Shown here: piece after piece, positions 47,293-58,822 of the stretch
Numbering within the stretch: position 1 is the first letter of the stretch
Layout: each line of letters starts with the position of its first letter
NCBI GenBank assembly: GCA_027559495.1
Contig: JAMXSV010000008.1
Coordinates: forward strand, 2,356,001 to 2,420,000
Length of the DNA stretch: 64,000 nt
DNA from: Aurifilum marmelostoma
Taxonomy: Eukaryota; Ascomycota; Sordariomycetes; Diaporthales; Cryphonectriaceae
Direction: 5' to 3'
Program-made: the position numbers and the translations under genes
Notes under the pieces: generated by a model
The model's database searches: none
Seen by the model: the letters and a program-made list of their open reading frames with translations, nothing else
Told to the model about the DNA's origin: nothing

Positions 47293-50200
47293 CTAGGCCT
47301 CCTGCTCCGGTACCTTCGGCGTAGGTGGTGGCACCATGTCGCCTGCAATAAGACTTTGCAGCTCCCACGGGCTCAGCGTGCTCCTCCGCCGCGACGCGAC
47401 CTTCTCCGCCCGGCTGCGCACCTCCCTCTTCCGCGGCCTGCTGCTGCTGCTGCTGGTGGTGCTGGCAACGTCGCCTCCGCCATCCTTTGCGGGACTTGCC
47501 CTGGCACCGGCGGCGCTTCTTGGTGTTGGTGCTGCTGGCCTGTTCGGAGCCTCCTTGTCCCGCCTCTTCTGCGGCGATGTCGAGGTCATGATCTTGGCTC
47601 GCTCGCTGTTTTGAGTCCCTTGGTAGACCTCTTCTGCGCGAAGAGAGCCGGCGGAGGCTTTTCCAGCCTGGCGGCTTTCGTCAAAAGAGAAGGCCGACCC
47701 ATTTTCACTGCCACTCGTCTTCGCCGGGCCAGCACTCGATTCGCTGCAGTCTCGGTCGCGCTTGCTCGGGTCTCCTGATCTGGCCGCGCGGGTGCTGCCG
47801 GCCACTGTCAACATCGAGTCAACTGCCGCAGCGGTGTTCTTGCCCAGCCTCGCGGCCTTGAGCTTGGCGCGTACCCTGGCGGCGTTGGCCTCCCTCTCGG
47901 AGGCGGCGAGCTTCGCGGCGATGCCTGCTACGGTGACGGGCGACTGTTGCGGTTGTGGGAGGATACCGGCATTACGGGGCAAAGGGAGGCGGGAACCCGC
48001 CTTGGTGGGTGACGCGCGCACGGGAGACTCGGGTTGGCGCTTCGCTGAGGACGTCGCGGGCTCAGCGGGCAGGTTGGTCGAGGAGGTGGTGGTGGTTTGT
48101 GGAGGTTGTTTCTCGGCTGGAGAGGCTTTCTTCTCGGCCTTTTGCGCTACGGGCATGGCCTGGACAACGGGAGATGCCCTGGTAGCCCGGGTTTGTCTGG
48201 ACGGAGGCGGCATGTCGGTGGTTGTGGTTGTTGTCGGTGCTGGGCGGGATTTTGATGGCTCTGGTTTGAGGGGGGGAGCTCGGGCCGAGGAAGACGTCGT
48301 TGCGGCGGTGGCACGTGTTGTACGCTGCCTCGTGACTGGTCTAGCTGGCGTCTCTCTCTTCTCCTTCACCACCTGGCGCGTTGCTCTGGTGGCTGCCCTG
48401 GTGGGCGCTGGTGTCGCCCTGCCCTTGGACGACGACGCCTCCGACTGTACGGATTTGGCAGTTGTCCTGCTCGAGGCTTTGGAGGCGGTCGACTCTGACG
48501 ATGGTTCCAAGAGGAGAATGCTGTCCAGGGAAGAATTTGAGTTGGTGAAAATTTCTGAGTTGGGCCGTGGGGCTGGCTTCTCATCCTCGGCGTCAAGCGA
48601 GACCTTCAACCTCTTTTGTGGTGACTGGCCCGGCAAGGTGCGGTGAGGCGGTGGAGTCGGTGCCGAGGCCTCTTCTTCGTCATGTGTGTTGCTGTCCATG
48701 GCAGCACCTGGCCGTTTCCTTGACTTCTCTGTGAACATGGCTGCCGGCTTGCGGTTTCCTGCGACATGTGTCTCTTCGAGGGGAGTGATCTTTGGCAGTG
48801 GCGGTAGTAGTGCTGTCGAGGCCGTACTCTCCTCAACTGTATCGTCTGCCGTCGGCTCTGCAAGTATCTCAACATGCGGTACCGCTGCCTGCAGCTTTTC
48901 CATATCCAGGTCGTCGTCGATATCGTCCTGGAATATACTAGACTCCGAGTCGCTATCGTCGTCGAGATCGTCTTGCGCACGGTCGTCATCATACTCCGGT
49001 GCCATCTCCTCGTACCCTTCAGCAGGGACAAGATGCAGTGACGCCGCCGGGCTTGGTTCTTGTGGCCTCTGGACGAAGCTGCGCCGCGCCTCCTCCTCCT
49101 CTTCTTCCTCCAGCAGTGTGGGCAGCTTGAAAGCCTCGATATGGGCCGTCTCCTGTAGCTGTACATTCCGCATCCGGATCGGACTCAGCCGCAGTCCCAT
49201 CTTCAAGTCGTCCATGTCGATGGGCCGACCATCTGCCGCCATCCTCTGGCGCCAGCTATCAATGAGATGTACTGCCTCCCGCCACCTGGTCTCCATCTTC
49301 TCCCAGCCGTCGCGCAGGCGAAAGATCTCTTCATCGCGAACAACGACCTCTTCCAGTGGCACAAAGGACGGGTTCGTAAGCATGGTGCGCAGGTGGCCAA
49401 GGACGCCGTCAATGTCCGTCGCCAGGTCCTCGGCGTTCCTAGGTAGCGCAACGGCATGACCGTCGCCTTTAGGGGCCGTGTCACCACCACCACCGTCCTC
49501 GCTCTTGTCCCACCCGCTCATGTGCTTCAAGCTGGCGTTCGTCTTCTGGATCAGGGCGAGCAGCGACTCGTTCTCCTCGCTCAAGCCGCTGGCCAGCTGC
49601 GCAAGGAAAGAATTGGTCTCTTGGCGCAGATCATAGCCCTCATCCATTATCGATGCCGCCGCAGTCCCGGCATTCGAGGAAGCGTCACCTCCGCCGAACT
49701 CCCCAGTGACCTGGATGGTCGTGATGCCGGCACTCTTCCTCTCTCCTCTGGCCCTGCCGGCGTCGGTGACGGCCTTCTTTAGGCTCTCAATGTGTCGATC
49801 CCGCTTGCGCACCTCGTTGGCGCAGGCGGCACGGGTGTCGGCGACGAGCTTCTTGGTGCGGGCGGCCTCGTCCTTCAGCTTGTGGATGGAGGCCTCGGCG
49901 GCTTTCAGCTGTGCCTTCAGGGCGGCTTCTTCTGCGTCGGCAATGTTCACTTTCCGCTGGGCCTCGGTATAGCGCTCGTGTAGCCGTGTGATATTATCAG
50001 ACTGGCGGAGGGAGTCTGCGCGCAAGGTACGGAGGGCGGTCGAGAGGGATTCGCGGTGTTCGGCGTCGCGCTTTGAAAAGGGGGAGGAAAAAAAGTCAGT
50101 CAGTCGGTTCAGCCGAAGTACTTGTTACTGTAGTGCGTTCTTTTGGAGGAAGCATACATCACGCCTCAAGATCAGGTCGTTGACGACGGCCATGATGCGT

Positions 50201-50340
50201 CCCATGGTGTCGGCCAGCTGGTAGTCATCGTCGCCCGGGCTGGCGAAGTCGATGCTCCGGCCATCACGTAATAGGCCTCTGGAGAGCAGCTGATTGTTGA
50301 TGTACAGCGAGGCTGTGCGCAGGTTTTCGAAGTCCGTCAT
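47293..50340 (-). CDS. NIMA-interacting TinC-like / ADIP-domain coiled-coil protein
   Basis: Two exons on the minus strand, 50340-50158 and 50070-47293, code 986 residues. The 86-base intron is phase 0 (GAT|GTATGC...AAAG). The N terminus (MTDFENLRTASLYINNQLLSRGLL, then DTMGRIMAVVNDLILRRDRDAEHRE) matches the start of fungal proteins annotated as NIMA interactive protein, which carry the afadin/alpha-actinin-binding (ADIP) domain. A long coiled coil follows (about residues 60-165). Next come an acidic stretch (DDDRAQDDLDDDSDSES) and a long disordered Ser/Thr/Pro/Ala region, with a basic tail (SSRPRKREVRSRAEKVASRRRS). In Aspergillus, TinC binds the mitotic kinase NIMA, so a role at mitotic structures is plausible. 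The family name rests on recalled N-terminal similarity. Confidence 0.75.
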
Positions 50341-51851
50341 TGCAATAGTAGGGTCGTCGTCGACGGCGGTCTAGCGGTCATTACGCCGCCAAACCCTCGC
50401 GTGTGGTTGTTTTGATGAGACGGAAGAGGAGGGGTCACTGCTGTCGCTGCCGTCTTGATGAGGAAACGAGGAGAAGCAGAATCCCGGATACAGTGTCAAA
50501 GGAAAAGCAAGTGTGCATATGGGATAGCCTCCGCTTGCTTGGCCTCTCTGGTGTCGCTGTGGTGTTTAGAGGACTGGGTTGGATTCTTTTGCTGGAGTGT
50601 CGCGCGTAGTGAGGGCCCGCCCCGTTACCACGGCAACCACCATCCACTGCAGCTGCAGACTAGGATTAAAATACAGTATCATTTCCAATCAGTTCTCACC
50701 AACCAACCACTCATTGTCGTCAACGCATGAGTTTTGTTCCAATTTTTTTGCATTCCTGCCCCCAGGCCCCCTCTTGCATTTACAGCACAAGCGTGGCGTC
50801 TTCCTATTGCACCGTCTACTGTTGTATTTGGAGCAGTCATCGTCATTTCTCGGGCGAACTATGAAAGGTCACTTTTCGTCTTTTCTACGGCTGGACCGAC
50901 TGTCTCCTCCTGCAGAGCCAAGGCTGTGTGCGTGTACCGCTCTTGAACGACAGCGGATCTTGTCCTCCCCTTCCTACTTCTTCTCCCTTTCTGTTCCATG
51001 CGTTCCATCATCGTCTCTACTTGTTGTCATCAGGATGAGAAAAATCGGTCCGTGTTGCCGAGCAGACTCAAGACCTGTCAGATGAGGACACGACAAGCAC
51101 TTCAGTGCATCTCTGATCTCCTGCCCACTTTTTCCCTTGCTTTTTCCACCGACAGTGGCGCGTATCCCGCCTGTTATCATAAAGGCCAAGGTCTAATTTC
51201 TTCTTTTCACGTGTGTGTATGGTGTTTAGGTCATGCTAATGAGCATGTCTGTCAGATCTGACTGATCACTCTGCGGCCTCCATGCCTACATCTCCACCAG
51301 AACCCTCCGAGTACCGAGGGCATGGAACTTGTGTTCGTATGTATAATGGATTCAATTTTCTGCTTCTCAAAGTGTCTCTAGTTCCAGCAGAAAATTCGGT
51401 CTCATTCCTTGGCCGAGGGTCTTATTCCAACACACAGGAGACCGAGACATTCAGATTGTATAGTTGCAGGTGAAAAGCCTCAGATATACAAGCCAAACAT
51501 TCCTGCACCGAAATTGTCATTCTCGACGCCCCTGGAACTCTTGCAGGGCAACAGCAATGCAGTGTTTCAGGAGTGGCCGAGACATGGCCAATGCCGTGAC
51601 TACGCAATTACCCCGCTCCTAGTAAATAGTGCAGTCCCATCGTACCTGCCATGGTCCAATACTCCAGGTCGCCGCAGTGCGGGGAGGTGCGATCAACTAG
51701 GGATGTTCCTTTACATCATGCTCCTTCCTTTCTTTCCACACAAAACCCTGCAGACATTGGGCCACAGAAGAAAACAGGCATGACATAAACATCACTTGCC
51801 TCTCTTGAGAGAGACCCATCCATTCGTATAGCACTGTGCATCCCCTCCTCC
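50341..51851. other. Divergent intergenic region between TinC-like and GH78 genes
   Basis: It must contain both promoters. No gene was recognised; open frames inside are short and lack family features. No clear TATA or CCAAT arrangement was identified. Confidence 0.5.
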
Positions 51852-54678
51852 ATGACGCTCGAGCAGCTCTTCGTGGCGGCAGACGTCCGCTTCGAGCACC
51901 ACCCTGATGGGTTTGCTATAGGAACCGGTCATCCGCGCTTGTCATGGCGATATTCCTCGGACGGCTCTGGTCCACGGGGCAGCTGGCTCCAGAGGAGCTA
52001 CATCTTTGAGCTGCAGCGCCTCGTGTCCACCGCCGGCGGCTGGGAGCTGGACGGGCCTCTCCGCACCCATGTCGTCTCCGACCAGACCATCACGACTCCC
52101 TGGTGTGGCCCAGAACTGCGCTCCCGCGAGATGGCTCTGGTTCGTGTCATAGGCGCCAACACCGCCAGCGACTTTTCTCCTGCCAACGAGCGCCGTCTGG
52201 AACATGTCTTCTCGCCGGCGGGGCTGGACCTCTCCACGATTATGCCGCGCTGGACGTCTCGTTTTCACAACAAGGAAAAGTCCACAGCGGCGGCAGCATT
52301 CAGCGGCTGGACGCCCGTCGAGGTTGGTCTGCTCCATGCTTCAGACTGGCAGGCCAAGTTCATCACCTCGACCAGCCCGCCGCCCCAGGGCGACACCCCT
52401 CATCACCCCACCATCTATATCAAGAGCTTCGACTGCGATCTCGGCCAGGACTACACCCATGCCAGACTCTACATCTCCGCTCTCGGCCTGTATGAAGTCT
52501 ATATCAACGGCCAGCGCACCGGTGATCAGCAGATGACGCCTGGCTGGACCAGCTACCACCACCGCCTGCAGTACCAGACCTATGACGTGACCAGTCTGCT
52601 CACCTCGGGCAAGAATACCATTGCTGTCGAGGTGGCCGAGGGCTGGTACGCTGGGCGCCTCCTCTGGGTGCCAGGCCTACGCAACCTGTACGGCGACAAG
52701 CCCGCCTTCATCGCACAGCTCGAGATCCACAGGGACGGCGGGTCCATCCAGCATATCATCTCGGACGACTCGTGGGCCTGCCACGCCTCGCCCAGGCAGG
52801 CCGCCTCCATCTACGACGGCGAGGTGTACGATGCCCGCGCCTGTGTGCCCTCCCCAGGCGGCCCGGCTGATCTCAGCGCCTGGGAGAAGACGCGCGTGCT
52901 CGACTTTGACTTTGACAAGATCCAGCTGGTGAGTACCGACGCCCCGCCCGTCAGTATCACCCAGCATGTCAGCCCCACCAGGGTGTTCAAGAGCCCCAGC
53001 GGCAAGACGCTCGTGGACTTTGGGCAGAACCTCGTGGGCAGGGTCAAGATTTGGGGCCTGCGGAGGCCAGAGGGCCACACCCTCACCATCAGGCACGCCG
53101 AGGTCCTCCAGGGCGACGAACTCTACACCAGACCCCTCAGGGACGCCAAGGCTGTCGACACATACATCTTCTCGGGCAAGGAGCAAGGCGGGATGTGCAG
53201 CGCGCCCGTCTTCACCTTCCACGGCTTCCGCTTCATCGAGATCGAGGGCTGGTCGCTGGACGACGACGTGCCTCCCTCGGAGCACAGCATCACCGCCCAG
53301 GTCGTCGGCTCCGACATGCCGCGCACGGGCTACTTTAGCTGCTCCGACGACATGGTCAACAAGCTCCACCAGAACGTCACCTGGGGTATGCGCGGCAATT
53401 TCTTGTCCGTGCCGACTGACTGTCCCCAGCGAGACGAGCGCCTGGGCTGGACGGGCGACATCCAGGCGTTTGCCCCCACGGCGCTGTTTCTGTACTTGTC
53501 GGCTGGGTTCCTGTCCAATTGGCTCATTGACCTCTCGATCGATCAGGCCAGAGCAAATGGGTGCGTTCCCGTGGTGATTCCGGACGTCCTGCACGGAAGG
53601 TCGGCGCAAAACGACAGCCCCGTCGCGGTGTGGGATGATGCGGCCATCCTGGTGCCGTGGACGGTGTATCGGTGGTCGGGCGACGTTGGTGTACTGCACA
53701 GACAGCTGGCAAGCATGGAAGCGCACCTGCATGGGTCAATCCAGCGCGGGCCCGACGGGCTGTGGGACGACTCGCTCTTCCAGTTTGGCGACTGGCTTGA
53801 CCCCAACGCCCCGTCCGAACAGGCAGACCTGGCCCGCACGGACGGCACCCTCGTCGCGGATGCCTACCTCGTGCACGTGACGGACGTGATGGCGCACGTG
53901 TCGGTGGCGCTAGGCAACGCGGCGGACGCCAGGAGCTACCAGGCCGAGCTTGGCAGGCTCAAGGTGGCCTTTGCGGACAAGTACATCAGCAAGAAGGGCC
54001 TGGTGGTGAGCGACTCGCAGACGGGGCTGGCTCTGGCCATCACGTTTGGTCTTCTCGCCGACGCGGCGCAGCTCAAGGCCGCAGGGGACCGGCTGGCGCG
54101 GCTCGTGCGGCAGTCCAGGTTCAAGGTGGCGACAGGGTTCGCGGGCACGCCGCTGGTGCTCCACGCGCTGACGAGGACGGGCAACGTGGACCTGGCGTAC
54201 GAGATGCTGCTCTGCAAGGACTGCCCGTCGTGGCTGTACCCGGTGACCATGGGGGCTACGACGATCTGGGAGCGGTGGGACAGCATGCTCCCAGACGGGA
54301 CGGTCAACCCGGGCTCGATGACGAGCTTCAACCACTACGCGCTGGGCAGCGTGGCAGATTGGCTGCACACGGTGGTCGGGGGGCATCCGGCCGCTGCAGG
54401 CGGGGTGGAAGACTTTCATGGTGCGCCCGAGGCCTGGAACCAAGCTGGCCTGGTGCGAGGTGGCATTTGACAGTCCATACGGCCAGGTGGGCTGCAGGTG
54501 GTCTGTGGAGGAGAAGGAGGCCGGGGAGGGCAGGGCGGTGGGTGGGAGCCGACTGTTCAGGATGAATGTGCAGATACCGCCCAACTGCAGGGCGCTGGTG
54601 GTGCTGCCAGGTCAGGAGGAGGATCAGGGCGAATGGAAGGGGTGTGGGCTGTACGAGGTTGGGTGCGAGCTGGAGTGA
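51852..54678 (+). CDS. GH78 alpha-L-rhamnosidase (one-base frameshift near 3' end)
   Basis: Intronless; 941 residues if one extra base is ignored. There is no signal peptide (MTLEQLFVAADVRFEHH), so the enzyme is probably cytosolic. GH78 domains follow in order: an N-terminal beta domain with PRLSWRY; a carbohydrate-binding beta domain (YISALGLYEVYINGQ, TPGWTSYHHRLQYQTYDVT); LVDFGQNLVGRVKI; and the (alpha/alpha)6 catalytic barrel. Active-site segments are intact: PTDCPQRDERLGWTGD, VAVWDDAAILVPW, FGDWLDP, GATTIWERWDSM, SFNHYALGSVADWL. Family members release terminal rhamnose from plant glycosides. The frame shifts at the G4 run 54402-54405. As read it ends at a TGA at 54468-54470. The next frame supplies the expected C-terminal beta domain (WKTFMVRPRPGTKLAWCEVAFDSP) to 54678, so one G appears extra. 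Confidence 0.88.
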
Positions 54679-56087
54679 GACAGACAGAGAAAAATCCCTG
54701 CGATGGCTTATGATTGATCTGGTGTATGGTATTGTTATTCAATCTGTTATTTAATTGTGCTTATACCGTCGAGTTGAAACCCAGGCGCTGGGTCTATCAT
54801 ATCAGGGCTTCGAATGGAATACAAGACATATATGAATGACAGGCCCACCGGCAGGCTGCGTATCATCTGAGGCTGAACAAACACAAACAAATAAACATAC
54901 TACGGTCATAAGGATGATAAATGAACACACACACACACACACACACACACAAGTGAGTAATAAATAATACAATTGTGTTCGGTGTGTGACATTGTCTCGG
55001 CTGGCGGCTCCGTTTGACGTCGGCGAGTGATGCATCGTCCCCGTTCGGGGGGGAAAGCGGAGCCACAGCACCACATTACTTACAGCGACTAGCCTTGCAA
55101 AGACGAACCCTGGACGCCTTGTTTGTCTTTTCTTTATTTAGCCTTCTTGAGTCGCGAGATCCGTTCGCTTCTCAGCAGGGTCTGGACACGACGTGATCTG
55201 ATGGTCCCGGCTCATTTTGATCCTCAGCTCATCTCATTTCCAGATCGCGCCCTTTTTTGGGGAGGAAAGTACCCTTCTTCTTTTATTTGTATTATTCCCT
55301 CTCTCCTTATTTCTTTCCTGATCGGCTTTTCCTGGTAATGATTGACAGATCTCGTGTTCTGACAGGTCAACCATCATAATAATTAAAACCCTGAATCTTC
55401 AGCCTTCGGGACCAGATCCGAAAGAAAAGAGGAGTTTTCTTTCTTTTTTCTTCTACTTACTGGCTGAGTGCAGTGGCCTTGCATGTTCTCTTGTTGTCTT
55501 AGTCTTTCGCCCTGTTTTTCATTATTTGTAAAGGCCTTTTTTCTTGACCATCTTTTTTCTTTTCTTCCTTACAAACGAGGAGTGTGTCGGTCATTTTCTG
55601 ACGAATCAGAACCTATCCATTATCATCAACTATTTACTGTCTTTATTCCTCCCCTTATGAATAGGCCAGTGTGGACTTTCGTTACCTTGCTCGGGTGCTT
55701 ATAAATGATTGGGTTCCTGCTGGGCCTCTGCGGTACACCATTAGCAGCCCCCCCCCCTTAACCACTAAAGAAGTACCTAACTTAAGGCACCAACCAGCCC
55801 AAACGCCCCAACCAAACTAGGCGCTGGGGGGCCCGCGGTCCTATCGTTCCCTTCTGAAACCTTAAAACCGTCTGCCCCTAACACCAAACACTGCGAAACA
55901 CAAACATTTGTGATCTGATCTGCCTTACTCAGTCACCACCACACACCCACTCAAGTTCAACCTCACTCCTTCTCTCTCTCCCACACACACACTCTCTCTC
56001 TCACCAGTCACGATCCACAATCATCCGAACATCAAAGATAGACAAAGCAGAGGAGAAGACGTGAATAAGCAATAACAACACACAGCC
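54679..56087. other. Intergenic region and pyrimidine-rich leader of the ADGF gene
   Basis: No coding signal. It has a (CA)n repeat at about 54929-54951, a C10 run at 55748-55757, and CT/CA tracts at about 55970-56003 just upstream of the deaminase start. The latter are typical of a strong fungal 5' leader. Confidence 0.55.
54929..54951. repeat. CA dinucleotide repeat
   Basis: About eleven AC units, intergenic. Confidence 0.85.
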
Positions 56088-58100
56088 ATGGCCATGTCCA
56101 ACGAGGAGTGGGAGGAGATGGCGGCGACCATTCCTTCCGAAGACGATGCCTTTATCCAGAAATACATCTCGGGTCGCGAGGCCCTCATCGCACAGGAGAA
56201 GAAGCAACGAGCCGGTCCGTTCTTTTGCCCACGCCCGTCAGTGAAGCTTCGCCCAGAGTCTCACTCGACACCTCACCTCCCACTCTTTCCCTCTGCCTGT
56301 CTCTTCCTCTGCCTCCCTCACACACAAAGACTGACCAGGCTCTGCAGACCACTCCTTCAGGCAGAATCTCACGCCCATCGCCCAGAGAGCCTGCCGCATA
56401 GTGGACCGCATCCGCGAAGAGGAGCAGCGCACCCTCTGGACCCCCGAGTACGAGGACGCCCTGGCCGTGCGCGAGGACTGCACTATGCACTCGGGCATGA
56501 TGTTCACTCTGGCCAAGGATCTGATGGAGCGCACCAAGTTGTGGCGCATCGTGCGCCGCCTGCCCAAGGGCTCCATCCTGCACGCCCACCTCGACGCCAT
56601 CGTCGACCTTGACTTTGTCTTCCGCACCCTGCTCGACGAACCTGGCATGCACATCAACGCGCCTGGTGTCGCTGACGGCGTCGGCCTGGCTACTCCCGAG
56701 GCGCGCGCCGACGCCGTGGTCAGCTTCCGCTTCTTTAAGCAAGAGCGGAACCGGGACATGTCGATCTGGGATGCTAAGGGGTACAGGGCAGGCGAGTTCG
56801 TGCCCCTTGTCAGGGCAGCCGAGTCCTTTCCCGAGGGCGGGCGCGAGGGCTGGATCAGTTGGATGAAGACCAAGACGACCATCTCGGAGACAGACAGCAT
56901 CGAGCAGCACCACGGCGTGGACCACATATGGAAAAAATTCAGCAAGTGTTTTCTGATCATGGGCACCGTCATACACTACGAGCCCATCTTCAGAAAGTTC
57001 CTGCGGCGTCTGATGTCCCAGTACTACGACGACGGCGTCTACTGGGGCGAGCTGAGGTTCACGTGGCCCCTCAATTACTACCGCCTGGGCCACGAGGTGC
57101 CCGAGTCTAACTATAGCCATATGTTTACCGTCATCGACGAGGAGATTGCCCGCTTCAAGTCCTCGCCCGAGGGTAAAGGCTTCTGGGGCCTGCGCATGAT
57201 CTGGACCGCCCTGCGCATCTGGGAACAAAAGGCCATCGTCCAGAACATGGACCACGCCATCACCACCAAGATCGAGTTCCCACATCTGCTGGCCGGCTAC
57301 GACCTGGTCGGCCAAGAGGACCTCGGCCGTCCCCTCCGCGATGTGCTGCCCGAGCTCTTTTGGTTCCGCAAGCAGCTCGCCGACGAAGGGATTCCGGACG
57401 GCATGCCTTTTTTCTTCCACGCAGGCGAGACCCTCGGCGACGGCACCAGGACCGACCAGAACCTCTTCGACGCCGTGCTGCTGGGCACCCGCCGCATCGG
57501 CCACGGCTTTAGCCTGTTCAAGCACCCCCTGCTCATCGACCTTGTGAAACAGAAGCGCATCCTTATCGAGTCATGTCCCATCTCCAACGAGGTCCTGCGG
57601 CTGTGCGGGAGCATCATGTCGCACCCCCTGCCTGCGCTTATCGCGAGAGGGGTGCCATGCTCGCTGAGTAATGACGACCCGGCCATGCTGGGACAGGTAA
57701 GTCCCATTGGACCTTGTACTCTTACTCTTTTCTTTCCTTTTTCTTTTCTTTCCCCCCCCCCCCCCCTCCCCTCAGGAGGATCGAAAATGGAAGAGAGGAG
57801 TAGAGAACTTTGCTTTACTGACTCCCGATTTAGGACACCGCAGGCATGAGCCACGACTTCTGGCAGGCACTCCAGGGCTGGGACAACCTGGGCCTCGCCG
57901 GCCTAGGCAGCCTCGCAGAGAACAGCGTCCGCTGGTCCTGCTTCGAGGATCAGACCGCCGATGAGTGGGCCAGCGGAGTCAAAGAGGCGAGCCTGGGCGG
58001 CGGGATCAAGGCGCAGCGACTCAAGGAGTGGCGCGTGCTGTGGGAGGAATTTTGTCTGTGGGTGTGTGAGGAGTATGGGGAGGAGTATGGCGAAGCATAA
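56088..58100 (+). CDS. Adenosine deaminase, ADGF/ADA2 (CECR1) type
   Basis: Exons 56088-56214, 56348-57696 and 57834-58100 code 580 residues. Introns of 133 and 137 bp have canonical signals; the first rebuilds ADHSFRQNL and the second LGQDTAGMSHDFW. Deaminase motifs are intact: PKGSILHAHLDA (zinc His pair), FFFHAGET (catalytic His and Glu), RRIGHGF, ESCPISNEVLR, and SNDDPAMLG (zinc Asp). The long N-terminal extension before HAHLDA and the overall length match the ADGF/ADA2 branch, not the about 350-residue ADA1 branch. The branch converts adenosine and deoxyadenosine to inosines. Animal ADA2 is secreted, but this protein begins MAMSNEEWEEM with no signal peptide and is probably cytosolic. 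Intron 2 carries a 15-base C run (57752-57766). Substrate choice is inferred from family. Confidence 0.88.
57752..57766. repeat. Poly-C tract (C15) inside an intron
   Basis: Lies in intron 2 of the adenosine deaminase gene after a T/C-rich stretch. Confidence 0.9.
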
Positions 58101-58150
58101 AGAAGGAAGTGCACAACAACAGATGCAGGCAACAACTAGGTTTTTTCTTT

Positions 58151-58163
58151 GGGGGGGGGGGGG
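58151..58163. repeat. Poly-G tract (G13)
   Basis: Thirteen guanines about 50 bases downstream of the deaminase stop codon, probably in its 3' UTR. Confidence 0.9.
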
Positions 58164-58810
58164 ACATTCCTCTAGTTGACCCATGACGGAGGCCAAGGCA
58201 GGCGGACTTGGAGACACAGGGTCCTGAGGCAAGGTATGAATATACAAGGAGGATACATTATCAACATTTAAGGGAAGGGGGGGGAGGGCTTTTGGACATC
58301 ATGGGAAATGGAGGAGGGAAGGGGATGGGGTGGGGGCTGCATTCAACATCGGTCAAAGACTATAAAAGGTCGGGGGCGTTGATCATATTGGATTTCCGTT
58401 TCTGGTTTGGGGGTTTTTTCTTTTCTTTCTTTTTTTTTCTTCTCTCATTTCTTGGCCAGACAGGGCATTCATGAAATAGAGTCAGGCGTTTTCGGTCCGG
58501 TCAAGGGGCAGAGGTGGGCGGCGGTAGTGCTATTAGGCAGGAGGGAGGGGGAGACGGATCAAATTTCAAAGGGAGAAGACAGGGCGTCAAAAGATGGTGG
58601 TGACCCTGTGGTCGACAAGGCATCAGTACGTATATTAGTGCATAACTCATAGATAGACCACGAAACGGACGTAGAAAACAAGACAAAACGGAAGGAGGCC
58701 GTTTCATCCTCTCCCTATAAAAGAAAAGAAAAAAAAAGGTATAATCTGCCAAAGGGGGAAAAAAGGAAAGAAAAACTAAAAACAAATACCTAATGGGGAA
58801 AGAAAACCTT

Positions 58811-58822
58811 CCCCCCCCCCCC
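58811..58822. repeat. Poly-C tract (C12)
   Basis: Twelve consecutive cytosines, intergenic. Confidence 0.9.

Noticed and set aside
52677..53732. 351-codon minus-strand open frame inside the GH78 gene
   Set aside because: Opposite a highly conserved coding region; its periodicity comes from the real gene.
56185..57525. 446-codon minus-strand open frame inside the deaminase gene
   Set aside because: Antisense shadow crossing a real intron boundary, no domain.
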